From assembly GCF_900101605.1 (NCBI RefSeq), contig NZ_FMUR01000011.1, positions 1 to 64,000 on the forward strand: 64,000 nt of DNA. Direction: 5' to 3'. Shown piece by piece: positions 1-6,761 of this stretch. Within the stretch, counting starts at the first letter, position 1. Each line of letters starts with the position of its first letter. Below the pieces are notes generated by a model. That model saw only the letters and a list, made by a program, of their open reading frames with translations, was not told the DNA's origin and searched no databases. The position numbers and the translations under genes are program-made. This DNA comes from Butyrivibrio hungatei. GTDB lineage: Bacteria; Bacillota; Clostridia; Lachnospirales; Lachnospiraceae.

Positions 1-283
1 GTAGCTATTCCCATAGCGGTTATCCATACGATAATGCCTGCATAGAATCCTTCCATTCCTTGATTAAAAGGGAATGGCTTAACCGCTTTTCTATTATCAA
101 CTACAAGCACGCATATAGGCTTGTATTCGAGTATATCGAAACCTTTTATAACACCGTTAGGATTCACAGCCACTGTGACTATATGTCTCCTAACGAATTC
201 GAAGAACTATATGAGAGGGTTATGGTTGCGCCTGCTGCATAAGCAGGTAAACCTCTCATTTTAATTTGTACTATTTATTGACA
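1..283 (+). mobile_element. IS3-family insertion sequence, right end only
   Basis: The window opens inside an insertion sequence of the IS3 family. It contains the last part of the DDE transposase gene, about 40 non-coding bases, and a likely right terminus near 283. Read from the minus strand, the terminus begins TGTCAATAAATAG, which has the TG start and general look of an IS3-family inverted repeat. The left end lies outside the window, so the boundary cannot be proved here. The proposed end falls inside the last codons of the neighbouring minus-strand gene. Confidence 0.6.
3..242 (+). CDS. IS3-family transposase OrfB, C-terminal fragment (cut by window edge)
   Basis: The frame is open from the first bases of the window and ends at 242. 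It begins with SYSHSGYPYDNACIES followed by FHSLIKREW, the block of IS3/IS150-type integrases that carries the third catalytic acidic residue (the E of IES). The downstream YNTVRIHS and MSPNEFEE segments are also usual for the end of OrfB (rve_3 region). About 79 residues are visible, and the two catalytic aspartates lie upstream of the window. The enzyme cuts and joins DNA during IS movement. An internal TTG at 60 is not a real start. Confidence 0.85.
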   Translation, partial: SYSHSGYPYDNACIESFHSLIKREWLNRFSIINYKHAYRLVFEYIETFYNTVRIHSHCDYMSPNEFEELYERVMVAPAA

Positions 284-633
284 TAGGACCATATTATTCC
301 ATATTTACAATCTTTTCTTAATTTAACTTCTCCGTTTTCATACCATTCAATATATTCCCCATCAATTGTTCCCCCATTCTTAATGCAATAACTTTTTATC
401 TTACCGCTTTTATAAAATTCTACCCTTGGGCCATTGGATATTCCATCTTTATGATATTCATAATAGCAAATATTACCATTTTCATATCTTTCATATAGCA
501 CTCCATTAATTGGCTGACCGCCTTCTTCTTTTTCTTTTGTATATACCTGTTCTCCATATTCGCCAGAAAAACATACATCTCCTGCAAACTCTATGCCGCA
601 CTCAATAACCTCATCCTTAGATAAATAATTCAC
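271..633 (-). CDS. MORN-repeat (YwqK-like) protein, 3' end probably altered by the IS3 insertion
   Basis: This 120-residue protein contains several MORN_2-like units, recognisable as ERYENGNICYYEY, PRVEFYKSGKIKSY, GEYIEWYENGEVKL. Such repeats occur in YwqK-type proteins, some annotated as antitoxin or immunity components. The function here is unknown. The start is probably GTG at 633, because AAAGGAG lies 9 bases upstream and no ATG fits. The last codons (VNK and stop) coincide with the presumed terminal inverted repeat of the adjacent IS3 element, so the natural C-terminus was likely replaced when the IS inserted. No toxin partner is recognisable next to it. Confidence 0.65.
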   Translation of the reverse strand: MNYLSKDEVIECGIEFAGDVCFSGEYGEQVYTKEKEEGGQPINGVLYERYENGNICYYEYHKDGISNGPRVEFYKSGKIKSYCIKNGGTIDGEYIEWYENGEVKLRKDCKYGIIWSYVNK

Positions 634-650
634 TTTTTTATGCTCCTTTG

Positions 651-737
651 AAGTCAGAGGGACGGTTCTTTTGTCTTTTTACCTTTAGCGCAAGTTAAAA
701 GGAAAACATGACATTAGAACCGTCCCAATGTCATTTT
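651..737. repeat. GAACCGTCCC repeat locus A: two cores in opposite orientation
   Basis: Two copies of the core AGAACCGTCCC are present: one on the minus strand at 659-669, one on the plus strand at 716-726. The second is the loop of a perfect 8-bp stem, ATGACATT (708-715) with AATGTCAT (727-734). The stretch 679-736 is repeated exactly at 1822-1879 (58 bp). The first 17 bases (651-667) are the exact reverse complement of 1552-1568, so the gene at 761-1513 is bracketed by inverted copies. Confidence 0.85.
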
Positions 738-760
738 ACAAATTATTTTTCCTTTACCTT

Positions 761-1513
761 TTATCGCAGCTTACCTGCAGTACCAAAATCCTCTATATTC
801 GGCAAACCACCTTCTGGAGGCCAAATACCGGTATAGAATATATCAAAATACCTGTCAACAAATCTTGTTATCCACCGCTTAAAATCGTCCGCAAGATAAA
901 AATGCTCTGAGATCTCAGTAGTACGACTAAATGAAAACTCGGGAGATAATCTTGACTCATATATTTCCCATTTTCCCAAACTATTTTTATGAAGCGTAAC
1001 AGTATCATGATATCTGCTGATATTCCCTTTATCCAACAGCCATATTTGACTATTGCCCTTAGAAAACTCATCAGCAAATTTTTTTATCATTGCATTTTTA
1101 TCATTGATGATTCTTTTTTTCTCTTCGTCAATAGCATAGACAATATCGTTAGTTAAAATTTCGTATATCTCATTATTATCCTTCGGATTCTCTATTCTGC
1201 GACTTTTGTCAACATAATAAATGTTGTAAACGACATGGCTCTTCACCACAGAATTTATCTTTTTCTCAACAAAGCCGATTCTTTTTTCTCCCCAAAATAT
1301 ATTGAACCTATCAAAAGGAACATCGTAAAAATCATCATTGCATACCTTAAGACAATTCGGGCAAACACACATATACCCGAAATCAGCCTCAATATCAAAA
1401 CGTTTTATACAATGCTTGCAAACAACTATTTTTTTATTTTCTACAGATTCAACAGATCTCTTGCATTCATTAATTATATTTTTTGATTTGAAAGATTCAT
1501 CATCGATAATCAT
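761..1513 (-). CDS. hypothetical protein with N-terminal zinc ribbon
   Basis: I do not recognise this 250-residue protein. Residues 32 to 58 contain two CxxC-type pairs (CKHC, then CVCPNC), consistent with a zinc ribbon that binds nucleic acid or stabilises the fold. The rest is rich in aromatic and charged residues, with no signal peptide or membrane segment. The ATG start has GAGGA 5 bases upstream. The gene sits between inverted copies of the GAACCGTCCC repeat (651-667 and 1552-1568), so it may have travelled with them or merely been flanked by them. Confidence 0.6.
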   Translation of the reverse strand: MIIDDESFKSKNIINECKRSVESVENKKIVVCKHCIKRFDIEADFGYMCVCPNCLKVCNDDFYDVPFDRFNIFWGEKRIGFVEKKINSVVKSHVVYNIYYVDKSRRIENPKDNNEIYEILTNDIVYAIDEEKKRIINDKNAMIKKFADEFSKGNSQIWLLDKGNISRYHDTVTLHKNSLGKWEIYESRLSPEFSFSRTTEISEHFYLADDFKRWITRFVDRYFDIFYTGIWPPEGGLPNIEDFGTAGKLR

Positions 1514-1550
1514 ACATTCCTCACTAAATCAAAAACTCTACAGAATCAAT

Positions 1551-1569
1551 AAACCGTCCCTCTGACTTT
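1551..1569. repeat. GAACCGTCCC repeat locus B: single half element
   Basis: One core variant (AAACCGTCCC) followed by TCTGACTT. Bases 1552-1568 are a perfect 17-bp inverted match to 651-667. No partner arm is seen immediately upstream, so this looks like half an element or the far arm of a long inverted repeat around the gene at 761-1513. Confidence 0.75.
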
Positions 1570-1610
1570 GTTTAGTTCCTTTACAGAAAAAACTACCGTC
1601 CGAGTATTTA

Positions 1611-1760
1611 TTATTCCTTTTGTAAAATTTCCAACGCTTTTGTAGCTGAATAATATCCACTCAGTTTTTCAAATACTTTAGAATCTGTTTTTACACATGC
1701 CGTTACCAGCATTAATGCCACAAATATAAGTGCCAGCTTTTTTCTGCCTTTATAATTCAT
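1611..1760 (-). CDS. short lipoprotein-like open reading frame (49 residues)
   Basis: The intergenic stretch 1514-1878 contains this small frame. Translation gives a basic start (MNYKGRKK), a hydrophobic stretch and a lipobox-like LVTAC, with Cys22 as the predicted lipidated residue. About 27 polar residues follow. A weak GAAGGTAG lies about 13 bases upstream of the ATG. It could be a genuine small surface lipoprotein or the N-terminal piece of a decayed longer one, since it lies in a region full of gene remnants. No homologue is recognised. Confidence 0.4.
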   Translation of the reverse strand: MNYKGRKKLALIFVALMLVTACVKTDSKVFEKLSGYYSATKALEILQKE

Positions 1761-1821
1761 TAAAATATTAATCTACCTTCTTTCGAATTATTATGTTTCT
1801 TATTTTTATAGATATGCCAAA

Positions 1822-1879
1822 TTACCTTTAGCGCAAGTTAAAAGGAAAACATGACATTAGAACCGTCCCAATGTCATTT
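1822..1879. repeat. GAACCGTCCC repeat locus C
   Basis: An exact 58-bp direct copy of 679-736: an ACCTTTAGCGCAAGTTAAAA segment followed by the hairpin with core AGAACCGTCCC at 1859-1869 and ATGACATT/AATGTCAT arms. It ends on the last base of the PAP2 gene stop codon, as if inserted exactly at the gene 3' end. Confidence 0.85.
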
Positions 1880-2826
1880 CAGTAAATCCCATCGCCAACT
1901 TCTTCCCTACGTTCAGGAACCTCAAGTGAGAAAATCCTAAACTTAAATAATATGGGATATACAGCAAGCGAAACAAATATTGCTAACATATATCTTCCGC
2001 TTCTTACAAGATGCGCCGCCATTGTTCCGGAATTTAGAAACTCTTTGCCGAAAGGAATCTTTAAAAGCTCATCCAGTGCAAAAAACACAACCGCGCCGCC
2101 AACAAGTCTTAAAATGCTTGAAACAGGATTTCTTGTAGATTCAAAATTTACGAATTTCTTCTCAAAAGGTATTGAAAGCCACAGACCAAAAAGTATACCG
2201 TATGCACTAAAAAAATCGCTTGTCTTGCAATAAAAGACTCCGATAGTTCCGATTACTGCAACCATCGCAAATATGACATTTAGATTCTTTATCTTTTTAT
2301 ACAAAAAAGAAATAACAAAAACCATAGCTAAACCAAGTGTCCATCCGCAGAGCACGTCTGTAGGATAATGACATCCGACTACAACTCTCGAAAAACCTAC
2401 AAGCAGCATCAATATAATTGATAGCACCAATTTGAGCCTGTTCTTATTTTTTCCAAAAATAACAATTCCGGGATAGACTGTTGCTGCATTGGCCGAATGA
2501 CCGCTTGGAAATGAATACCCTTGCGCATCCACATCCATAAGATCCGCATCAGGCTCTACGGGGCGCAGGCATTTTATGCTGCTATGCTCCATATAGGGAC
2601 GAATCCTGAAAACAATGTTTTTTATCATAGGAAATAAAATTAGTGAAGAACATACAAGTAATCCTATTTTTCGTCCAAATTCTTTATCATGGCACCAATA
2701 AACAAAGCCCATGACCGCAACAAGCGCAAACTCCTCTCCAAAAGCAGAAAACTGCGAAATAAGCAAAATAAGCGGTCCCGGAATATTGGCCTGTAGCCAC
2801 TCCATCAATTGCACTTCCCAACTCAT
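1879..2826 (-). CDS. PAP2-family membrane phosphatase
   Basis: A 315-residue integral membrane protein of the PAP2 (type 2 phosphatidic acid phosphatase) superfamily, which removes phosphate from lipid phosphates such as phosphatidate or undecaprenyl pyrophosphate. All three signature blocks are visible: KNIVFRIRP (K-x6-RP), PSGH, and SRVVVGCHYPTD (SR-x5-H-x3-D). Several hydrophobic segments surround them. The ATG start follows GGAGGAGACATA. Both sides carry GAACCGTCCC repeats, and the stop codon touches repeat C. The substrate cannot be told from sequence. A scrap of a second, diverged PAP2 gene lies at 7932-7982. Confidence 0.88.
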   Translation of the reverse strand: MSWEVQLMEWLQANIPGPLILLISQFSAFGEEFALVAVMGFVYWCHDKEFGRKIGLLVCSSLILFPMIKNIVFRIRPYMEHSSIKCLRPVEPDADLMDVDAQGYSFPSGHSANAATVYPGIVIFGKNKNRLKLVLSIILMLLVGFSRVVVGCHYPTDVLCGWTLGLAMVFVISFLYKKIKNLNVIFAMVAVIGTIGVFYCKTSDFFSAYGILFGLWLSIPFEKKFVNFESTRNPVSSILRLVGGAVVFFALDELLKIPFGKEFLNSGTMAAHLVRSGRYMLAIFVSLAVYPILFKFRIFSLEVPERREEVGDGIY

Positions 2827-2871
2827 ATTATGTCTCCTCCATGTTGTAATTTATGTATTTAGTCAAAAGTC

Positions 2872-2942
2872 AAAGGCATGACATTAGAACCGTCCCCATG
2901 TCATTTTAAAGGCATGACATTAGAACCGTCCCCATGTCATTT
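2872..2942. repeat. GAACCGTCCC repeat locus D: two 35-bp units in tandem
   Basis: Two identical 35-base units (2872-2906 and 2908-2942), each beginning AAAGGCATGACATTAG and ending CCATGTCATTT. Each forms a hairpin with ATGACAT/ATGTCAT arms around the core (2886-2896 and 2922-2932). The period is 36 bases. It lies between the PAP2 gene and the 3' end of the next minus-strand gene. Confidence 0.85.
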
Positions 2943-2951
2943 ATTAACATA

Positions 2952-3485
2952 TTAAAAAGATTTTTCCACAGTAACCTTTATGTCATACGGTACAATCGCT
3001 CCTACTTCCTGCGCATATGCAGCGTAATTATTGAGTATTTTAACGATCGAACTAAGTGTAATTGAGTCCTCCCATGCCTGTGTTTCAAAATCGTATCTAT
3101 CATAAAATGTTATTTTCAGATTCCATTTTCCATCAACTTTTTTTCCTACAACTTCGTAGCTGACCTTATTATAGGAAAGGTGCAAGTCTGTTGTACTGTT
3201 TAAAGTTGTACTGCTCTTTATGCTCTTTTCCGATATATCAAGTCCTTCTACCTGTTCCTTAAATTCCTCCACGATAGCAGCACATTCATCAGACTCCGCA
3301 ATCTGCTTCGCAAACTTTGAATCTGAGGAAAATGCCAGATTAGACGGTTTATTCTGAAGAGAATGATCAAGCATTGCCGAAGCAGTTTCCCATCCTAAGC
3401 CTTTAGCGGCTTTGGCCACAAGCTTAAACTGCGTCCTTATTACCGCTTTTGATAAAAAAAGTGTCTTTTCACTAAAGTATATCAC
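2952..3485 (-). CDS. hypothetical protein, divergent from a LysR regulator
   Basis: A 177-residue soluble-looking protein that I do not recognise. It has no clear signal peptide, membrane segment or catalytic motif. The start is most likely GTG at 3485: the upstream GGAGAG is 11 bases away and no ATG lies nearby. It is transcribed divergently from the LysR gene at 3550 with only 64 bases between them, the classic arrangement in which a LysR-type regulator controls its neighbour, so regulation by that protein is a reasonable inference. Confidence 0.55.
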   Translation of the reverse strand: MIYFSEKTLFLSKAVIRTQFKLVAKAAKGLGWETASAMLDHSLQNKPSNLAFSSDSKFAKQIAESDECAAIVEEFKEQVEGLDISEKSIKSSTTLNSTTDLHLSYNKVSYEVVGKKVDGKWNLKITFYDRYDFETQAWEDSITLSSIVKILNNYAAYAQEVGAIVPYDIKVTVEKSF

Positions 3486-3506
3486 ATAAAAATAAACTCT
3501 CCACCA

Positions 3507-3521
3507 ATGCGACTATTGCAT
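3507..3521. promoter_or_regulatory. candidate LysR-type operator (T-N11-A palindrome)
   Basis: The sequence ATGCGACTATTGCAT in the divergent intergenic region is a 4-bp interrupted palindrome (ATGC-N7-GCAT) that fits the T-N11-A rule for LysR boxes. It is centred about 35 bases upstream of the LysR start codon. The short arms make chance possible. Confidence 0.35.
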
Positions 3522-3549
3522 ATTTTTCCCACCTTGCTATTATTTTTTT

Positions 3550-4416
3550 ATGAACACGAGAAATCTAAAATGTTTTCAAATCATATATGAAGAGCGTAAC
3601 CTGCAGGTAGCTGCAAATAAACTTTTTCTATCACCGCAAGGACTAAGTAAGATCATAAAGAACCTTGAAGAGGAATACGGCACTCAACTTTTTTCAAGGA
3701 CTAAAGACGGCTTTGTACCTACGGAGAGCGGAAAGATTTTTTATGAAAAATCCAAGACTATAATTAAAAGCATGAATGAAATGTTCTCGGAGATAAGAGC
3801 TGTGAATGACAGGGAGAAGCGCTTCAGGATTGGATTTGCGGCCGGAACACTGCGAGCTGTAGATATTCCTTCGGTGCATTCTTTTATGAAATCGAATCCG
3901 GAAATTGTTGCAAGCTGGGATGAACAGGAAAACAAAACTGTCCTGAAGCGTGTGCTGAACGACGAGATAAACTGCGGTCTCGTTGTAGGAAAGCCGCAGG
4001 TTCCGGGGCTTTTGTCAGAACTCATCAAATCTGTAGATATCGTCCTGTATGTCCACAAAGTCCACAGACTCAGAGGCAAACAGCAGATCAGTATTACGGA
4101 GATCAAAGATGAACCTCTTATCTCCATGAACGAGAAATACCACATTTATCACGATTTCATAAACGCCTGCCACATGAATGATTTCAATCCCGAGATTGTT
4201 GCAAAGGTTGGCGAAGGGGATTCTATTTACCGTCTTGTAAAAAATGGGATTGGAATCGGCATTGCTCCAAGGTTTTTCAAAGATGATACCGACGTTAAAG
4301 CAATTCCTATAACTGATACCTATACTTGGGATGTGTATGGGATTTATCTGGAAAACTCACCTGATGCGGAACTGGCGAAGAGATTTTTGGAACAGTGTTC
4401 AGATAAGCTTCACTAA
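3550..4416 (+). CDS. LysR-family transcriptional regulator
   Basis: A 288-residue LysR-type regulator. Residues 1 to 60 form the winged helix-turn-helix, with the typical run LQVAANKLFLSPQGLSKIIK and then LEEEYGTQLFSRT. The remainder is the periplasmic-binding-like effector domain. Such proteins bind a small ligand and activate or repress a divergent target, here probably the unrecognised gene at 2952-3485. The ligand is not predictable. The gene is followed by two hairpins ending in a T-run and then by mobile elements. Confidence 0.88.
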   Translation: MNTRNLKCFQIIYEERNLQVAANKLFLSPQGLSKIIKNLEEEYGTQLFSRTKDGFVPTESGKIFYEKSKTIIKSMNEMFSEIRAVNDREKRFRIGFAAGTLRAVDIPSVHSFMKSNPEIVASWDEQENKTVLKRVLNDEINCGLVVGKPQVPGLLSELIKSVDIVLYVHKVHRLRGKQQISITEIKDEPLISMNEKYHIYHDFINACHMNDFNPEIVAKVGEGDSIYRLVKNGIGIGIAPRFFKDDTDVKAIPITDTYTWDVYGIYLENSPDAELAKRFLEQCSDKLH

Positions 4417-4440
4417 GCTTGTTACATGCTCTACATAAAA

Positions 4441-4500
4441 AAGTGCCTATGGCACTTCAACTCCCCTGCCCCTCACTCATGAGGGGTTGGGGTTGTTTTT
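4441..4500 (+). terminator. tandem hairpins downstream of the LysR gene
   Basis: A perfect 7-bp hairpin (AAGTGCC-TAT-GGCACTT, 4441-4457) is followed by an imperfect GC-rich hairpin whose right arm is TGAGGGGTTGGGGTTG, then TTTTT. This fits a rho-independent terminator for the regulator gene. Confidence 0.6.
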
Positions 4501-4568
4501 GTGTAGCATCTTTAATAAAACCCCCTGCTATGCAGGGGGACAACAGCTGCTTCAGCTTACAGTAAAAA

Positions 4569-4622
4569 ACCTCCCGTGCTAGAATTACTACGGTTCGCCA
4601 ACCAAAGTAAAGCACAGGAGGT
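4569..4622 (+). promoter_or_regulatory. hairpin sequestering the transposase ribosome binding site
   Basis: ACCTCCCGTGCT (4569-4580) pairs, with one mismatch, to AGCACAGGAGGT (4611-4622), which contains the Shine-Dalgarno AGGAGG for the ATG at 4631. Inside the loop TTACT pairs with AGTAA, and GGTT-CGCC-AACC forms a small hairpin. Folding would hide the ribosome site, matching the known translational repression of IS200 transposases by a 5' leader structure. Confidence 0.75.
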
Positions 4623-4630
4623 AGTCCAAA

Positions 4631-5101
4631 ATGGACATGAATAGTTTATCACACACTAGATGGGAGTGTAAGTATCACATAGTATTTGCACCTAAGTTCA
4701 GGAGAAAGGTTGCGTATGGTCGGATCAAGCAGGACATTGCAAATATTCTCAGTACATTATGCAAGAGGAAAGGTGTAGAGATAATAGAGGCAGAAGTATG
4801 CCCAGATCATATACATATGCTGGTAAGGATCCCACCGAGTATGAGTGTTTCAAGTTTCGTAGGGTACTTGAAAGGAAAAAGTACGCTTATGATATTTGAG
4901 AGGCATGCAAATCTCAAGTATAAGTATGGCAATAGACATTTCTGGTGCAGAGGCTATTACGTAGATACTGTAGGTAAGAATGCAAAGAAAATCGAGGAGT
5001 ACATAAAGAATCAGTTAAAAGAGGATTTAGAGTACGACCAAATGACACTAAAAGAGTATATTGACCCGTTCACGGGTGAGCCGGTAAAGCAAAACAAATA
5101 A
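4631..5101 (+). CDS. tnpA: IS200/IS605-family transposase TnpA (Y1 HUH)
   Basis: This 156-residue protein matches the full length of IS200-type TnpA. The metal-binding HUH motif is H60-I-H62, in CPDHIHMLVRIPP, and the single catalytic tyrosine is Y124 in IEEYIKNQ. The segment KYKYGNRHFWCRGYYVDT is also typical. The enzyme nicks and rejoins single-stranded DNA at the hairpin ends, forming a 5'-phosphotyrosine link. It appears intact. Its ribosome site is embedded in a leader hairpin, which suggests that transposition is normally kept low. Confidence 0.93.
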   Translation: MDMNSLSHTRWECKYHIVFAPKFRRKVAYGRIKQDIANILSTLCKRKGVEIIEAEVCPDHIHMLVRIPPSMSVSSFVGYLKGKSTLMIFERHANLKYKYGNRHFWCRGYYVDTVGKNAKKIEEYIKNQLKEDLEYDQMTLKEYIDPFTGEPVKQNK

Positions 5102-5229
5102 AAATGAGCCCAGGGGGCTCTGTAGGAAAATGATGTTGCGGCTGGCGAACCATTCGGCGAGTCTTTAGACTCAGTGCCGGCAACAGGCCCTTATAGGGCC
5201 AGAACAAACCACCGGCTAAGCCGGTGGTT
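5102..5229 (+). other. dense hairpin array at the 3' end of the IS200 element
   Basis: At least four inverted repeats are packed into 128 bases after the transposase stop: GAGCCC/GGGCTC near 5105-5119, GAGTC-TTTA-GACTC (5159-5172), GGCCC-TTATA-GGGCC (5186-5200) and the perfect 10-bp end hairpin 5207-5229. GTTGC near 5136 and GCAAC near 5180 could close a multi-branched fold around the second one. GGCGAACC here is the reverse complement of GGTTCGCC in the 5' leader. The last hairpin is the transposition end, and the others may form a structured RNA. Confidence 0.5.
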
Positions 5230-5253
5230 CTGATTTGCCTCAATTCATTCATA

Positions 5254-6480
5254 ATGATTTTTATGAAACGAAACATACTGCAAGATCTGTTCCGAGATCA
5301 TTATGAAGAAATTCAATATACTCTCCATCCCCGCAAAACGGAAATGGAAAACATCGATAAGATGCTCAATTGTGGCGATCCTGCCTATGGTGGCGCCATG
5401 TATGGCTGCCCCGATTGTGGTAATCTCAAGTTCATTCCCTTTCGTTGTCATTCAAGATTCTGTCCTACCTGTGGTTCCATGTATTCGCAAAAACGTGCTC
5501 TGGCCATGTCTTTCAAACTCATAAACTGCCAGCACCGACACTGCGTTTTTACTATATCAAAAGAATTACGCCATTACTTTCTCGAAGACCGTGATCTTCT
5601 CAACTGTCTTTTTGACGCCGCCAGCAGCGTTATTCGTCGGATGTTCTACAAAACCAACAAAAGTCAGAACTTCACTCCCGGTTACATTCTGGTTCTTCAC
5701 ACATTTGGACGTCCATTGGAATGGAATCCTCATATCCACTGCCTTATATCTGAAGGTGGTGTAGGTGACACCGGATTTTGGCGTAAAGTCAATTACTTCA
5801 GTTTTCAATACATGCGCCATGCTTTTCAAACCGCTCTTCTTAATCTTATGGAAACTCTTATTACTGACTCCGCGAAAAAAGCATTGTTCAAAAAAGAAAA
5901 AGCTCTCTCATACAAAAATCAAAAAGATGGATTCTATATATATGCAAAACCCACTCTCGCTGACAAGAACAAAGTGGCTAAATATATAGGTCGATACCTT
6001 GGGCGCCCTGCAATCGGTCTATCAAGAATTGATTCCTATGATAAAGCGCATGATACTGTTACTTTCCACTACAACAGGCACGAGGACGAAGTCCTTGTCA
6101 ACGAAACACTTCCTGCAATAGACTTCATCAAACGCCTTATCCAGCACATACCTGAAAAAGACTTTAAGATGATACGCTACTACGGCGTGTATGGTCGACA
6201 TCGAGAATCAGATAAAAAGCTCTACCGTCTTATTCCCCCCACCAAACAGCCATTCTTCAAATCTTTCTTACAATGGCGCTCAAGTATTCTTTCAGCATTT
6301 GGCTATGATCCAATCAAATGTTCAAAGTGCAGTAGTACCATGAAATTCCTTGATTTGTACTTTAATCATAAACATATTTCTCTTGAAGACTTATACAAAG
6401 AGGCAAAGGGAAAATGCCGTCCCAAAAGCAGAGCTCCATCTTCAAAACCAAACAGTGTTTCCCCATGTTTCTGCACATGA
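5254..6480 (+). CDS. IS91-family transposase (Y2 HUH with zinc-finger N-terminus)
   Basis: About 408 residues. The N-terminal zinc-binding domain shows CPDC and CHSRFCPTCG. The Y2_Tnp core shows the HUH motif in NPHIHCL and two tyrosines spaced Y-x3-Y in KYIGRYLGRP, the hallmark of IS91-type rolling-circle transposases. A CSKCSSTMKF zinc motif lies near the C-terminus. The enzyme would mobilise DNA by rolling-circle transposition. The open frame extends back to 5224, but that stretch overlaps the IS200 end hairpin. ATG 5254 or ATG 5263 is more credible, though neither has a good ribosome site. The gene looks intact. Confidence 0.85.
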   Translation: MIFMKRNILQDLFRDHYEEIQYTLHPRKTEMENIDKMLNCGDPAYGGAMYGCPDCGNLKFIPFRCHSRFCPTCGSMYSQKRALAMSFKLINCQHRHCVFTISKELRHYFLEDRDLLNCLFDAASSVIRRMFYKTNKSQNFTPGYILVLHTFGRPLEWNPHIHCLISEGGVGDTGFWRKVNYFSFQYMRHAFQTALLNLMETLITDSAKKALFKKEKALSYKNQKDGFYIYAKPTLADKNKVAKYIGRYLGRPAIGLSRIDSYDKAHDTVTFHYNRHEDEVLVNETLPAIDFIKRLIQHIPEKDFKMIRYYGVYGRHRESDKKLYRLIPPTKQPFFKSFLQWRSSILSAFGYDPIKCSKCSSTMKFLDLYFNHKHISLEDLYKEAKGKCRPKSRAPSSKPNSVSPCFCT

Positions 6481-6505
6481 TAAAATCATGCAAGGAGGAA
6501 CAGTC

Positions 6506-6670
6506 ATGGTCGATAAAGAACTAATTGCAAAGCTTAGAGAGAAATACATCCAAAATCCGCCGGAAGGCATGTCGGCGAACGAAATCCGCGAGATGGATGA
6601 TGAAGACCTTCTCGACATGGATTACTTTATGCATGAAGATGATGAATTTTTTGATGAGGTAGATTGGTAA
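6506..6670 (+). CDS. small acidic protein downstream of the IS91-like transposase
   Basis: A 54-residue protein, strongly acidic towards the C-terminus (MDDEDLLDMDYFMHEDDEFFDEVDW). The ATG is preceded by AAGGAGG 7 bases upstream, a much better site than that of the transposase, so it is probably translated. It starts 25 bases after the transposase stop and is likely part of the same element. I know no function. A DNA-mimic or accessory role would be speculation. Confidence 0.6.
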   Translation: MVDKELIAKLREKYIQNPPEGMSANEIREMDDEDLLDMDYFMHEDDEFFDEVDW

Positions 6671-6697
6671 TTATACCAGCTTACCTCTACTTTGCGT

Positions 6698-6749
6698 GGC
6701 CCGGTCTTGCTGGGCCTTTTAATTCAAGATTTCGCCGTCAAGGCGAAAT
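6698..6749 (+). terminator. two hairpins ending the IS91-like unit
   Basis: GGCCC (6698-6702) and GGGCC (6712-6716) form a stem followed by TTTT. A second stem ATTTCGCC/GGCGAAAT occupies 6729-6749. The first works as a terminator. The second may belong to the end of the IS91-like element, whose boundary would then lie close to the TetR remnant. Confidence 0.55.
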
Positions 6750-6761
6750 TTCCTATTAAAA

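Larger units (their letters stand above)
4515..5235 (+). mobile_element. IS200-type insertion sequence (single Y1 transposase, no TnpB)
   Basis: The element has one tnpA-like gene (4631-5101) between two strong subterminal hairpins: CCCCCTGC-TAT-GCAGGGGG at 4521-4539 on the left and AACCACCGGC-TAA-GCCGGTGGTT at 5207-5229 on the right. IS200/IS605 elements have such imperfect-palindrome ends instead of inverted repeats and move as single-stranded circles. Exact cleavage sites cannot be fixed by eye, so the coordinates are approximate. No tnpB or IscB-like gene accompanies it. Confidence 0.75.

Noticed and set aside
1235..1486. Plus-strand frames of 75-83 codons around 1235-1565
   Set aside because: Antisense to the zinc-ribbon gene, without ribosome sites.
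2872..2942. Possible mini CRISPR array
   Set aside because: Two tandem units separated by one base, no spacers, no cas genes, and the unit belongs to the GAACCGTCCC hairpin family.
4631..5101. RAYT transposase that would mobilise the GAACCGTCCC repeats
   Set aside because: The protein is a standard IS200 TnpA with its own hairpin ends, whose sequences do not resemble the repeat core.
5224..5253. Extended GTG start of the IS91-like transposase
   Set aside because: These codons lie in the right-end hairpin of the IS200 element and lack a ribosome site.
4631..6670. TnpB- or IscB-type RNA-guided nuclease associated with the IS200 element
   Set aside because: No frame with RuvC-like or HNH motifs was seen between or next to the two transposase genes.
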